Source: Reyranella sp. (GTDB taxonomy: Bacteria; Pseudomonadota; Alphaproteobacteria; Reyranellales; Reyranellaceae). Taken from it: 33,802 nt of DNA. Below, piece after piece: positions 1-11,485 of the stretch (positions are counted from its first letter, which is position 1; the number at the start of each line of letters is the position of its first letter). The notes beneath the pieces were generated by a model that did not search any database, was not told the origin of the DNA, and saw only the letters and a list, made by a program, of their open reading frames with translations. The position numbers and the translations under genes are program-made. Location of the stretch: positions 1 to 33,802 of the forward strand of contig JAKFVH010000059.1 of NCBI GenBank assembly GCA_021732285.1, read 5' to 3'.

Positions 1-743
<743 letters not shown>

Positions 744-746
744 CTA

Positions 747-1799
747 TCAGGCTCCGACCAGCACGTCGGTCCACAGCTCGGCGGGATCGGGCTCGGGACT
801 GTGTTGAGCGAACTCCGCGGCGTCGTTCACGATCTTGCGAATGTCGGCATCGACTGCCTTGAGGGCGGATTCGTCGGTCATCTTCTCATCCAGCAGAATC
901 TTGCGCACATGGTCGATCGGATCGCGCTCGTTGCGATACTTGTCGACCTCTTCCTTGGTCCGGTACTTGGCGGGATCGCTCATCGAATGGCCGCGATAGC
1001 GGTAGGTCTGCATCTCGAGGATGTAGGGGCCTTCGCCGTTGCGGGCATGTTCGACGGCCTTCTCGCCGGCCGCCTTCACCGCCACGACGTCCATGCCGTC
1101 GACCCGCTCGCCGGGAATGCCGAAGGACTCGCCGTGGCGATAGAGCTCGGTGATGGCCGAGGCGCGCTCGACCGAGGTGCCCATGCCGTAGCGGTTGTTC
1201 TCGATGATGTAGATGGCCGGCAGCTTCCAGAGGGCCGCCATGTTCATGGCCTCGTAGACCTGGCCCTGATTGGCGCTGCCGTCGCCGAAATAGGTCAGCG
1301 AGACGTTCTTGTTGCCGTTGTACTTGTGGGCGAAGGCCAGCCCCGTGCCGATCGGCACCTGGGCGCCGACGATGCCGTGGCCGCCGTAAAAGCTCTTCTC
1401 GCGGCTGAACATGTGCATGGAGCCGCCCTTGCCCTTGGAATAGCCGCTGGCCCGGCCGGTCAGCTCGGCCATCACGCCCTTGGGGTCCATGCCGCAGGCC
1501 AGCATGTGGCCGTGGTCGCGGTAGGAGGTGATGATCGCGTCCTTGTCGATGACCGTCGACTGCATGCCGACGACGACGGCTTCCTGGCCGATATAGAGAT
1601 GGCAGAAGCCGCCGATCAGGCCCATGCCGTAGAGCTGGCCGGCGCGCTCCTCGAAGCGGCGGATCAGCAGCATGTCGTGATAGAAGGATTTCAACTGGTC
1701 GGCGGTGACGCTGTTGTCGCCGACTCCCGGGGGCTTGGTCGATGCCGTCGGTCTTACGGGAGAAGACTCGACCTTCGGCTTCGTGGCCGGTTTCGCCAT
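747..1799 (-). CDS. pdhA: Pyruvate dehydrogenase E1 component subunit alpha
   Basis: ThDP-dependent alpha subunit of pyruvate dehydrogenase (350 aa). The open frame extends 81 codons upstream, but the start chosen is the ATG at 1797-1799. It has a GGAGGGG ribosome-binding site just upstream, and the extension only translates the palindromic repeat. The first 28 or so residues are a Lys/Pro/Ser-rich tail. The domain begins near 33 (QLKSFYHDMLLIRRFEERAGQLY). The ThDP-binding motif runs from GDGSANQGQ (172-180) to ENNRYGMGT (200-208), and the phosphorylation-loop equivalent is RYRGHSMSDPAKYR (267-280). Length and order match alphaproteobacterial PdhA. It is followed by pdhB after 3 bases. A 319-base gap separates it from ftsB upstream, so it may have its own promoter. 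Confidence 0.97.
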   Translation of the reverse strand: MAKPATKPKVESSPVRPTASTKPPGVGDNSVTADQLKSFYHDMLLIRRFEERAGQLYGMGLIGGFCHLYIGQEAVVVGMQSTVIDKDAIITSYRDHGHMLACGMDPKGVMAELTGRASGYSKGKGGSMHMFSREKSFYGGHGIVGAQVPIGTGLAFAHKYNGNKNVSLTYFGDGSANQGQVYEAMNMAALWKLPAIYIIENNRYGMGTSVERASAITELYRHGESFGIPGERVDGMDVVAVKAAGEKAVEHARNGEGPYILEMQTYRYRGHSMSDPAKYRTKEEVDKYRNERDPIDHVRKILLDEKMTDESALKAVDADIRKIVNDAAEFAQHSPEPDPAELWTDVLVGA

Positions 1800-1813
1800 T
1801 GATTTCCCCTCCG

Positions 1814-1938
1814 CTAGCGCAGCTTCCGATCCGAGGGAGCCGCTTGCGGCTCCCTCGGATCGGAAATGCGTGTCTCCGACATCACCACTAGAGGCGCTTT
1901 TCGTCCGGCTGATTTTCAGCCGGACGAAAAGCGCTTCA
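1814..1938. repeat. Composite two-palindrome intergenic element, copy 1
   Basis: Two perfect inverted repeats lie in tandem. The class 1 palindrome has 20-bp arms at 1824-1843 and 1846-1865 with a 2-base loop. The class 2 palindrome has 19-bp arms at 1894-1912 and 1916-1934 with a 3-base loop. The spacer is 28 bp. The outer ends carry CTAG (1814-1817) and GCTTCA (1933-1938), matching the ends of the copies at 5739-5865 and 12273-12395. Arm consensus over the three copies is WTCCGATMHKWKGGARCCGC for class 1 and GCRCWWTYCGTYCRGC for class 2. This copy lies upstream of pdhA and would be in its leader if transcription starts near the TATAAG at 1951-1956. Confidence 0.9.
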
Positions 1939-2118
1939 ATCCCGTTGCCGCTTATAGCATCGCTCGGAGCGATGTGGTTGATCCAGCAGCAAAAAGCCAG
2001 CCGACTGAGCGTGCGGCGCAGCATTTGAGAGATTGTTTGCAAGGGCCCCTTTGCACCGGACAGTTTGTTTCAGGCGGCCGCGAGGCGAACCTGATCAACG
2101 CGTCACCGATGACGCGAA
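1939..2118. other. Remainder of ftsB-pdhA intergenic region
   Basis: The gene-free stretch between ftsB and pdhA is 1800-2118. Apart from the composite repeat (1814-1938) and the candidate promoter dyad (1951-1974), it holds a short inverted repeat, CGCGTCA-CCGA-TGACGCG (2099-2116), starting 2 bases past the ftsB stop. That could be a weak terminator, though no T-run follows it on the minus strand. The motif ATCAACGCGTC occurs twice, near 2094 and 2118, the second copy overlapping the end of ftsB. No coding potential was recognised. Confidence 0.5.
1951..1974 (-). promoter_or_regulatory. Candidate pdhA promoter with overlapping or adjacent dyad
   Basis: On the minus strand a -10-like TATAAG (1951-1956) is preceded directly by a perfect dyad, CATCGCTC-G-GAGCGATG (1958-1974). 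No convincing -35 hexamer is seen at 16-18 bp spacing. The dyad could be an operator for a repressor or activator of the pdh operon. This is inference from position and symmetry only. Confidence 0.3.
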
Positions 2119-2418
2119 TCAACGCGTCGGCGTGAAGATGACGATGTCGTCCTTGCGCGAGAAATTCAGCAGCACGCGCGCTCGTTCATCGAGCATGTCG
2201 GGGTCGAGGCTCTGGTTGCGCAGCGCAGCGACGCGCCGCTCCCAGATCTTCCGTGTCGTCTCGGCCTCGGCGAGGTTCTGCTCGGCAACCAGCACTTCGC
2301 GCTGCAGATTGACCATGGCGAGCAGCCCGCGATCACCGTTCACCAGGTGATAGCCGAAGTACCCGAACACCGTGGCGAAGATGATCGGGGCCAGAATCTG
2401 ACGTGGCCGCAACAACAT
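2119..2418 (-). CDS. ftsB: FtsB/DivIC-family septum formation initiator
   Basis: Small bitopic cell-division protein (99 aa) of the FtsB/DivIC family, expected to act with FtsL and FtsQ at the septum. It has a short cytoplasmic N-terminus, one membrane segment at about 8-26 (ILAPIIFATVFGYFGYHLV), the family-typical NGDRGLLAM, a coiled coil at about 33-62 (LQREVLVAEQNLAEAETTRKI), and the C-terminal LDPDMLDERARVLLNF block. The ATG at 2416-2418 is preferred because AGGA lies about 9 bases upstream. An in-frame ATG at 2437-2439 would add 7 residues (MVSGSSY). In many alphaproteobacteria this gene sits directly between eno and pdhA. Here eno is about 3.4 kb away, with unrelated genes between. Confidence 0.85.
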   Translation of the reverse strand: MLLRPRQILAPIIFATVFGYFGYHLVNGDRGLLAMVNLQREVLVAEQNLAEAETTRKIWERRVAALRNQSLDPDMLDERARVLLNFSRKDDIVIFTPTR

Positions 2419-2502
2419 ATACGAACTTCCTGACACCATAAGGCAACATATGGTGTTGAGAAGTCAAGATTTTTCGGGATTTGGGGCCTCGAAACCCGCT
2501 CC

Positions 2503-2607
2503 CCTCATGCTGAGGAGCGCGCGAAGCGCGCGTCTCGAAGCATGGCCTCAGACGAGGTGCGCGTTGCCATCCTTCGAGACGGCGCTGCGCGCCTTCTCAG
2601 GATGAGG
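2503..2607. repeat. Long imperfect inverted repeat (CCTCATNCTGAG family)
   Basis: The left arm at 2503-2545 and right arm at 2567-2607 are complementary over about 40 bp with a few mismatches and small indels. The termini are CCTCAT and ATGAGG, and the core TCTCGAAGNATGG is mirrored by CCATCCTTCGAGA. The loop at 2546-2566 has its own CCTC-AGA-CGAGG pairing. It sits between the divergently placed 5' end of ftsB and the 3' end of alaX. The sequence resembles dispersed palindromic repeats that are common in alphaproteobacterial genomes. Confidence 0.85.
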
Positions 2608-3325
2608 TTGGCCGAGTATCCAGGCCAATCCTTACCCGCCTGTTGTGCCGTCCCTTGTTGTCGATCTTGAGGATGCGGATGGGCGGCGACTGGCCGGTCG
2701 AGGCGAGATGCGTGCCGCCGCAGGCCTGGCGATCGAGGCCGACGATCTCGACGATGCGTATCTTGCCGTCGGGCGTCGGCGGCGGCGCGACGGAGCGGCT
2801 GCGGATCAGGCCGTGCTCGGCCTGGGCCTCGTGCATCGGCACGTAGGCGAAGTTCACCGGGATGTCCTGGCGGATGAGGTCGTTGATCGGGCCTTCGAGT
2901 GCCCGCAAGCGATCGCTGTCGGCGCCCGGCACGTCGAAGTCCATGCGCGCCGTGCCGTCGTCGGCCATCTGAACGCCGGTGACCAGCGCACCGTCGAAGG
3001 CCTGGAAGACCAGAGCATTGAGAATATGCGTGTCGGTGTGGATCTGGCGCATCATGCGCCGGAAGTCGGGATCGACCGCCGCCTCGACGGCGCCCGCGAC
3101 TTCACCCTGGCCGTCGAGCAGGTGCCACAGCTTGCCGGCGGAGACCTCGAAGCCCAAAACCTTCGCCTCGCCGCCTCGCCAGCGAATGACGCCGCGATCG
3201 GCGAGTTGCCCTCCCCCGCCGGGATAGAACGGTGTCTGGGCCAGCGCGACCTTGCCGGGCCGTGCGTCGGCCACGTCGGTCTGAACAGTCAGGGTCTCGG
3301 GTTGCTCGTGACAAAAGAGGTGCAT
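2597..3325 (-). CDS. AlaX-type alanyl-tRNA editing protein
   Basis: Stand-alone trans-editing protein (242 aa) related to the AlaRS editing domain, expected to hydrolyse mischarged Ser- or Gly-tRNA(Ala) in the cytoplasm. Visible features are the N-terminal TPFYPGGGGQLADRG (31-45), the zinc-site HxxxH as H96 and H100 in IHTDTHIL, and the second pair C202 and H206 in CGGTHL. A basic RHNRRVRIGL stretch (226-235) near the C-terminus is typical of the family. Length fits the longer AlaX class. The ATG at 3323-3325 has GAGG a few bases upstream. It lies 45 bases downstream of the AraC gene on the same strand, so it may share its transcript. Which amino acid it edits cannot be read from sequence. 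Confidence 0.9.
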   Translation of the reverse strand: MHLFCHEQPETLTVQTDVADARPGKVALAQTPFYPGGGGQLADRGVIRWRGGEAKVLGFEVSAGKLWHLLDGQGEVAGAVEAAVDPDFRRMMRQIHTDTHILNALVFQAFDGALVTGVQMADDGTARMDFDVPGADSDRLRALEGPINDLIRQDIPVNFAYVPMHEAQAEHGLIRSRSVAPPPTPDGKIRIVEIVGLDRQACGGTHLASTGQSPPIRILKIDNKGRHNRRVRIGLDTRPTSS

Positions 3326-3370
3326 GCGGCCTCATAGGCCGCCCGCCGTCCACGGTATTGGCGAAAATTG

Positions 3371-4204
3371 TCAGGCCGCAGCGGCGGCGCGCGCGAATTG
3401 AGTCGGCGTAATGCCGTAGCAGCGCTTGAAATGCTTGTTGAGCGCGCTCTGGTCATAAAAGCCGACGCCGGTCGCGACGTCGGCCAGCACCGGTGCATGC
3501 CGCAGGCGGCGACACGCCATGTTCAGCCGGACCTGCGTCAGGTAGGCGTGCGGCGTCAGGCCGACCGTGCGTTTGAACAGACCGATGAGCTGGAAGGTCG
3601 TCAGCCCGACCTCGGCCGCCAGCTCTTCCAGGCGCAGCTCGGAGGCATGGTCGGCGTGCATGCGATCCTTCACGCGCGCCAGGAGCTGCCGGTCGATCGG
3701 CGCTGCCGGGATGCGGTTCCGACCGCCGCCGTGGCGCTGAAACAGCCGGCCGAAGCTGCCGACCAGCAGTTCGCGCTCGCGAAACACGTCGCGGCCCTCT
3801 TCGATGGCGTAATGCATCGCCATGAAGGCCTCGATCAGGTCGCGGTCGGTGAAGATGTTGTGCGTGAAGTACGGCACCCGTTCGATGCCGAGTCCGGCCG
3901 CAAGCTGGTCGAGCGCGGCCTGTGTCAGGTACATCGAGCGGTACTGCCAGCGCTCGCTCCAGCCCATCCAGCCGGCGTGCGGCTCTGCGGGATTGAAGAC
4001 GAACAACGTCGAGGGCGTTGCCTCCTCGACCTGGCCGCGGCTCTTGACCACCGAGCCGCCGTTCTCGGTCACGGCGACGACCAGCGCCTCGTGGATATGC
4101 GGCGGATATTCGTGGGTCGTGAAGTCGGCGCGCATCAGGCTGAGGCCGGTGAGATGCCGGTCCCACCAGTACTCCGTCGAATTCTTGGGATCGCTGCGCG
4201 CCAC
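3371..4204 (-). CDS. AraC-family transcriptional regulator
   Basis: Transcriptional regulator of 277 aa. The N-terminal cupin-like ligand-binding domain covers about 15-160 (FTTHEYPPHIHEALVVAVTENGG, then FVFNPAEPHAGW). The C-terminal AraC DNA-binding domain covers about 175-272, with helix-turn-helix 1 in LRLEELAAEVGLTTFQLIGL (190-209) and helix-turn-helix 2 in VATGVGFYDQSALNKHFKR (243-261), followed by the signature GITPTQFAR. The start is GTG at 4202-4204. The N-terminal WWDRHLTGLSLMRADF aligns with where such domains normally begin, supporting it. It is divergent from the acyl-CoA dehydrogenase across 68 bases, so control of that gene is likely; the effector is unknown. The last residues are a short Ala run. 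Confidence 0.93.
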   Translation of the reverse strand: MARSDPKNSTEYWWDRHLTGLSLMRADFTTHEYPPHIHEALVVAVTENGGSVVKSRGQVEEATPSTLFVFNPAEPHAGWMGWSERWQYRSMYLTQAALDQLAAGLGIERVPYFTHNIFTDRDLIEAFMAMHYAIEEGRDVFRERELLVGSFGRLFQRHGGGRNRIPAAPIDRQLLARVKDRMHADHASELRLEELAAEVGLTTFQLIGLFKRTVGLTPHAYLTQVRLNMACRRLRHAPVLADVATGVGFYDQSALNKHFKRCYGITPTQFARAAAAA

Positions 4205-4223
4205 GCCTGAAAATACCCGGCCC

Positions 4224-4243
4224 GGCCAATTTTAGCCAATACC
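4224..4243. promoter_or_regulatory. Candidate AraC-type operator (direct repeat)
   Basis: The 68-base gap between the AraC gene and acyl-CoA dehydrogenase contains GCCAAT twice (4225-4230 and 4235-4240), exactly 10 bases apart and so on the same DNA face. AraC-family proteins commonly bind half-sites placed as direct repeats. No clear -35/-10 pair was recognised. Inference from spacing and context only. Confidence 0.3.
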
Positions 4244-4272
4244 GGCCATCGCTCCGCCCCTAGCCTGCGACC

Positions 4273-5427
4273 ATGTTGACCGAAGGCCAGCGGCAGATCC
4301 GCGACATGGCCCGCCAGTTCGCGGCCCGGGAACTGGCGCCGACGGCTGCCGAACGAGACCGTGTCCCGCGCTTCCCGCGCGAAGCCTTCGCACGCATGGG
4401 TGAGCTCGGCATGCTGGGCATGACCGTGCCGGCGGAGTTCGACGGCGCCGGCACCGACTATGTCTCCTATGCGCTCGCCGTCATGGAGATCGCGGCGGCA
4501 GACGGCGCCTCGTCGACCGCCTTCCAAGTGCACAACTCGCTGGTCTGCCTGCCGATCCTGCGCCACGGCACGCCACAACAGAAGGAACGCTTCCTGCGTC
4601 CCCTCGCCCGCGGCGAGCTTTTAGGCGCTTTCTGCCTCACCGAACCGGGTGCCGGCTCGGACGCCGCGGCGATCACGACTCGCGCCGAGCGCGTCGGCAA
4701 CAAGTTCGTGCTGAACGGCGCCAAGCAGTTCAGCACCTCGGGCCGCAGCGCCGACATCGCGCTGGTCTTCGCGGTGACGGACCCGGCGGCCGGCAAGCAG
4801 GGCATTTCGGCGTTCATCATTCCGACGAAGACGCCCGGCTACACCGTGGCACGCGTCGAGCACGCGATGGGCCAACGCTCCTCGGATCATTGCCACGTCG
4901 TGTTCGACAATTGCGAGATCCTGCCCGAGCAGATGCTGGGCGAGGAAGGCGAAGGCCTCAGGATCGCGCTGGGCAACCCCGAAGGCGGCCGCATCGGTGT
5001 GGCGGCGCAGTCGGTCGGCATGGCACGCGCCGCCTACGACGCCGCCCTCGCCTACGCCAAGGAGCGCCGCACCTTCGGCAAGGCGATCATCGAGCATCAG
5101 GCGGTCGCCTTCCGGCTGGCCGACATGGCGACGTCGCTGCAGGCGGCGGAACTGATGGTGTTGAACGCCGCGTGCCTGCGCGATGAGGGCCGGCCCTGCC
5201 TCAAGGAGGCGTCGATGGCCAAGCTGTTCGCCTCGGAGATGGCCGAGAAGGTCTGCTCGGCCGCCATCCAGATCCATGGCGGCTACGGCTACCTCAACGA
5301 CTTCCCGGTCGAGCGCATCTATCGCGACGTGCGCGTCACCACGATCTACGAGGGCACGTCCGATATCCAACGGCTGGTGATCGGCCGCCAGCTCGCCAGC
5401 GAGGCCCACTTCGAAAGAGTGACATGA
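4273..5427 (+). CDS. Acyl-CoA dehydrogenase
   Basis: FAD-dependent acyl-CoA dehydrogenase (384 aa, normal family length), introducing the alpha-beta double bond into an acyl-CoA thioester. An N-terminal helical domain (1-115) is followed by the first signature, LTEPGAGSD (122-130), in the beta domain. The C-terminal helical domain contains QIHGGYGYLNDFPVERIYRD (333-352) and the catalytic base E360 in IYEGTSDIQR, the MCAD/SCAD-type position. There is no strong Shine-Dalgarno before the ATG. Its stop overlaps the start of the next gene (ATGA at 5424-5427), so the two are translationally coupled. The divergent AraC gene is the probable regulator. Substrate chain type (straight or branched) cannot be fixed from sequence. 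Confidence 0.95.
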   Translation: MLTEGQRQIRDMARQFAARELAPTAAERDRVPRFPREAFARMGELGMLGMTVPAEFDGAGTDYVSYALAVMEIAAADGASSTAFQVHNSLVCLPILRHGTPQQKERFLRPLARGELLGAFCLTEPGAGSDAAAITTRAERVGNKFVLNGAKQFSTSGRSADIALVFAVTDPAAGKQGISAFIIPTKTPGYTVARVEHAMGQRSSDHCHVVFDNCEILPEQMLGEEGEGLRIALGNPEGGRIGVAAQSVGMARAAYDAALAYAKERRTFGKAIIEHQAVAFRLADMATSLQAAELMVLNAACLRDEGRPCLKEASMAKLFASEMAEKVCSAAIQIHGGYGYLNDFPVERIYRDVRVTTIYEGTSDIQRLVIGRQLASEAHFERVT

Positions 5428-5738
5428 TCGCCCGCCTGTGGCGCGGCCGCGCCGCCGATGCCGCGAAGGCCGATGCCTATGTCCGGCACTTCACCGACAC
5501 CTTCACGGCAGAGCTCGAGGGCCTCGCAGGCAATCGCGGCGCCGGGTTGCTGCGCCGAGAGATCGATGGCCACACCGAGTTCGTCGCCCTGACACTGTGG
5601 CAATCGCGCGAGGCGATCGAAGCCTTCACCGGTCCCGACATTTCCAAGTCGGTGGTCGAGCCGGAGGCGCGCGCGGTGCTGTCCGCGTTCGACGACTTCG
5701 CCACCCACTACGAGGTGGCATTCAAGTCGGAGCAGCCC

Positions 5739-5741
<3 letters not shown>
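5424..5741 (+). CDS. Small ABM-like (antibiotic biosynthesis monooxygenase fold) protein
   Basis: Protein of 105 aa resembling single-domain ABM/dimeric alpha-beta barrel proteins: MIARLWRGRA at the N-terminus, TDTFTAELEGLAG in the middle, then EFVALTLWQSREAIEAFTG (52-70), the strand-plus-helix pattern seen in that fold, and a C-terminal HYEVAF strand. It starts inside the stop of the acyl-CoA dehydrogenase gene (ATGA overlap), so the two products are probably made together. Proteins of this fold range from heme-degrading or quinol monooxygenases to non-enzymatic partners, and no catalytic residue points to one of these. The TAA stop (5739-5741) coincides with the end of a palindromic repeat. 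Confidence 0.7.
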
Positions 5742-7349
<1,608 letters not shown>

Positions 7350-7361
7350 GGTGGGCGGTGG

Positions 7362-8312
7362 TTAACGCCAGGCGCTCTTGAGCGACTGGTCGGTCTTCCA
7401 TTTCTCGACGTCGGCGACATCGTCGCAGGAGAAGACCTTCGGGTCCTTGCGCGGCGTGCCTTCGACCCAGGCGAAGACCAGGCACTGCGACTGGTTGCTG
7501 GCGCCCTTCTTGGTCTCGAGCAGGACCTCGCTTGCCACCGCGGCGCCGGCTTTGACGTCGCCGTAGTCGTCGATCACCGGGGCGATCTCGCCGACCGTGC
7601 GGCCGGCGGCCTTGGTGTCGGCATACCATTTGGCGAAGCCCGCGAACTGATCGCCCGCCACGCCCTTGCCGTCGGCCGCGACGTAGGCCTTGAGGTCGCG
7701 GATCAGCGACTGTGTCGCCGCCTCGGCCTTGGGTTCCGCCGCCTTGCGCCGTTCGGCCAGGCGCGCCTGCAGGTCCTTCAGCGCATCGGCGTTGGATTTC
7801 GTTGGCGGCTGCAACGGCGTCGGGGTCGCGGGCGCGGTCGCCGTCTGCGTCGAGGGATCGACGCGCCGGATCGGCGTGCGCGCGGCCTCGGCGTTGAGCT
7901 GCTGCGCTTCCTGCGGCGTCAGCTTGCCGACCGGGTTGGTGCCGCGGCCCTTCTGCCAGTCCTGGATCGCCTTGACCGTGGCGTCGGATTGCAGGTTGCC
8001 GTCGATCGGGCCGTTGTACTTGTCGAGGGTGCGCAGCGATTCCTGGATCTTCCGGCGATCGGGGTCGGGGCTCTGCAGCACGGTCGTGTAGTCGGGCGCC
8101 GGCGCGGTTGGCCGGGTCGTCGCGTGGCCACCACCACCACCGCCGCCGCTGGCGGCAGGAGGCGCTTGGGCGGCGGTCCCTCCTCCGCCACCGCCTCCAC
8201 CACCGCTGCAGGCCGCGGGATTCTGGAAGCAGCGTTCGACCTCGCCGGCGCTCTGGGCCAGCGAGACCGCGGGAGCGAAGGCGACAATGGCGAGGACGGC
8301 CAGAATGCGCAT
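7362..8312 (-). CDS. Secreted protein with poly-Gly segments and peptidoglycan-binding-like motif
   Basis: Protein of 316 aa, not assigned to a named family. The ATG at 8310-8312 is preferred because it begins a compact signal peptide (MRILAVLAIVAFAPAVSLA, cleavage near 19) one base after the upstream stop; in-frame ATGs at 8327 and 8336 would overlap that gene. The mature N-terminus has ERCFQNPAAC followed by nine Gly (37-45), and seven more Gly at 56-62. Residues about 75-140 (KIQESLRTLDKYNGPIDGN, ATVKAIQDWQKG) look like a PG_binding_1-type repeat. An Ala/Pro/Thr-rich linker and a Lys/Glu/Ala-rich helix (173-200) follow. The C-terminal domain has C277 and C296. It probably works with the preceding secreted protein in the periplasm; the role is unknown. 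Confidence 0.75.
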   Translation of the reverse strand: MRILAVLAIVAFAPAVSLAQSAGEVERCFQNPAACSGGGGGGGGGTAAQAPPAASGGGGGGGHATTRPTAPAPDYTTVLQSPDPDRRKIQESLRTLDKYNGPIDGNLQSDATVKAIQDWQKGRGTNPVGKLTPQEAQQLNAEAARTPIRRVDPSTQTATAPATPTPLQPPTKSNADALKDLQARLAERRKAAEPKAEAATQSLIRDLKAYVAADGKGVAGDQFAGFAKWYADTKAAGRTVGEIAPVIDDYGDVKAGAAVASEVLLETKKGASNQSQCLVFAWVEGTPRKDPKVFSCDDVADVEKWKTDQSLKSAWR

Positions 8313-8313
8313 G

Positions 8314-9075
8314 TCAGATACCGCCATAGAGGCCACCGGCGAGCTGGGCCGGCAGGCCGATCACCATCGACACGGGTTGCCCCTGTCCGGTGTGGCCGCG
8401 GGCGATGATGTGGTCGTTGGGTGAGCCTGTCTTGCTCTGGTAAGTGCCGTTGCTGCCGAACTTGCCGCCGAAGCACGACATCGAAAAGCGGCCGTTGGCC
8501 GGCCCGTCGTTGGTGAAGGTGCCTTCGCAGACCCGCTCGCCGCGCGGATTGTCGACGCTGAAGGTGACCGAGCGGTCGCGGCCGATCAGGGCGCCGTAGC
8601 GGGCCAGGCCGTTGAGGCGGGCAACGTTGCCGGTCGGGTCGCGATAGAAGATCGACACCGGACCGTAGGACTCGGTCGGCAGCGTGTTGCGCGGCACGAC
8701 ATAGTGCTCATCGCTGATCACCACCTGGCAGCGGCAATCGACGCTGTAATTCTCGCCCAGCGGCCCCAGCTCGGCGAGCTTGCGGTTGCAGTTCGAGACC
8801 GCGAGCTGCTGGACCTCGCTCTCGCTCATCTGCCCCTTCGAGTAGGAGTCGGCATAGACGAAAGCGCACTGCCGCGGCATGGGCACGGCCACCACCTTGT
8901 GGCTGGCGGCGTTGGTCTCGGTGTTCTCCCAGTAGCGCTGGGCCATCTCCGGAAAGCGCAGGAAGATCGCATCGCGGCGCTCGGCCTTGCCCTGGGATTG
9001 CGCAGCAGTCTGCGCCATCGCGGCCGGGGCCAGCGCGACGGTGGCGAGGAGGAATAGCCCGAGAATGCGATTCAT
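8314..9075 (-). CDS. Secreted protein of unknown function (six cysteines)
   Basis: Protein of 253 aa with a clear Sec signal peptide (MNRILGLFLLATVALAPAAMA, cleavage about 21) and hence periplasmic or extracellular. The mature protein has cysteines at 70, 96, 114, 116, 183 and 201, an even number consistent with disulfides; CRC at 114-116 is a close pair. The C-terminal half is rich in Gly, Asn and Ser and in beta-like stretches (SVTFSVDNPRGERVCEGTF, GRFSMSCFGGKFGSNGTY), suggesting a small beta barrel or lipocalin-like sheet, which is inference. The family was not recognised. It ends one base before the start of the next secreted protein, so the two form an operon. They occupy the position between pyrG and eno that kdsA takes in many alphaproteobacteria. 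Confidence 0.75.
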   Translation of the reverse strand: MNRILGLFLLATVALAPAAMAQTAAQSQGKAERRDAIFLRFPEMAQRYWENTETNAASHKVVAVPMPRQCAFVYADSYSKGQMSESEVQQLAVSNCNRKLAELGPLGENYSVDCRCQVVISDEHYVVPRNTLPTESYGPVSIFYRDPTGNVARLNGLARYGALIGRDRSVTFSVDNPRGERVCEGTFTNDGPANGRFSMSCFGGKFGSNGTYQSKTGSPNDHIIARGHTGQGQPVSMVIGLPAQLAGGLYGGI

Positions 9076-9129
9076 GACCGGTGATTCCAGCCGAAGAACA
9101 TGACCGAAATACGTCCTGAGGAAGGACTT

Positions 9130-9260
9130 CCTCCCCAGCTTCGCTGGGGAGGTGTCGCCGTCTTACGGCGACGGAGGGGTCAGAAGCAACGCACTGTGGC
9201 CCTTGACCCCTCCGCCCGCTAAGCGGGCACCTCCCCTTCGCCGACTCGGCGAAGGGGAGG
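9130..9260. repeat. Cluster of five consecutive hairpins (CTCCCC/GGGGAG family)
   Basis: Five perfect stem-loops follow or nest in each other: 9130-9139 with 9143-9152 (CCTCCCCAGC arm), 9154-9160 with 9166-9172, 9173-9182 with 9204-9213 (GGAGGGGTCA arm), 9214-9219 with 9223-9228, and 9230-9244 with 9246-9260 (15-bp arms). The outermost CCTCCCC and GGGGAGG blocks could also pair across the whole element. It is located just beyond the 3' end of pyrG and upstream of the secreted-protein pair, so it can serve as a pyrG terminator. Confidence 0.85.
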
Positions 9261-9268
9261 CACGATGG

Positions 9269-11424
<2,156 letters not shown>

Positions 11425-11485
11425 TTCGTCCAGCGCCTAGATGGGGATGCCCGGTTTGTTCGCCAAGCGGGGGCTTCTAGCCGCT

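Noticed and set aside
1800..2042. 81-codon N-terminal extension of PdhA
   Set aside because: It is the translated composite repeat; the ATG at 1797-1799 has a strong GGAGGGG site.
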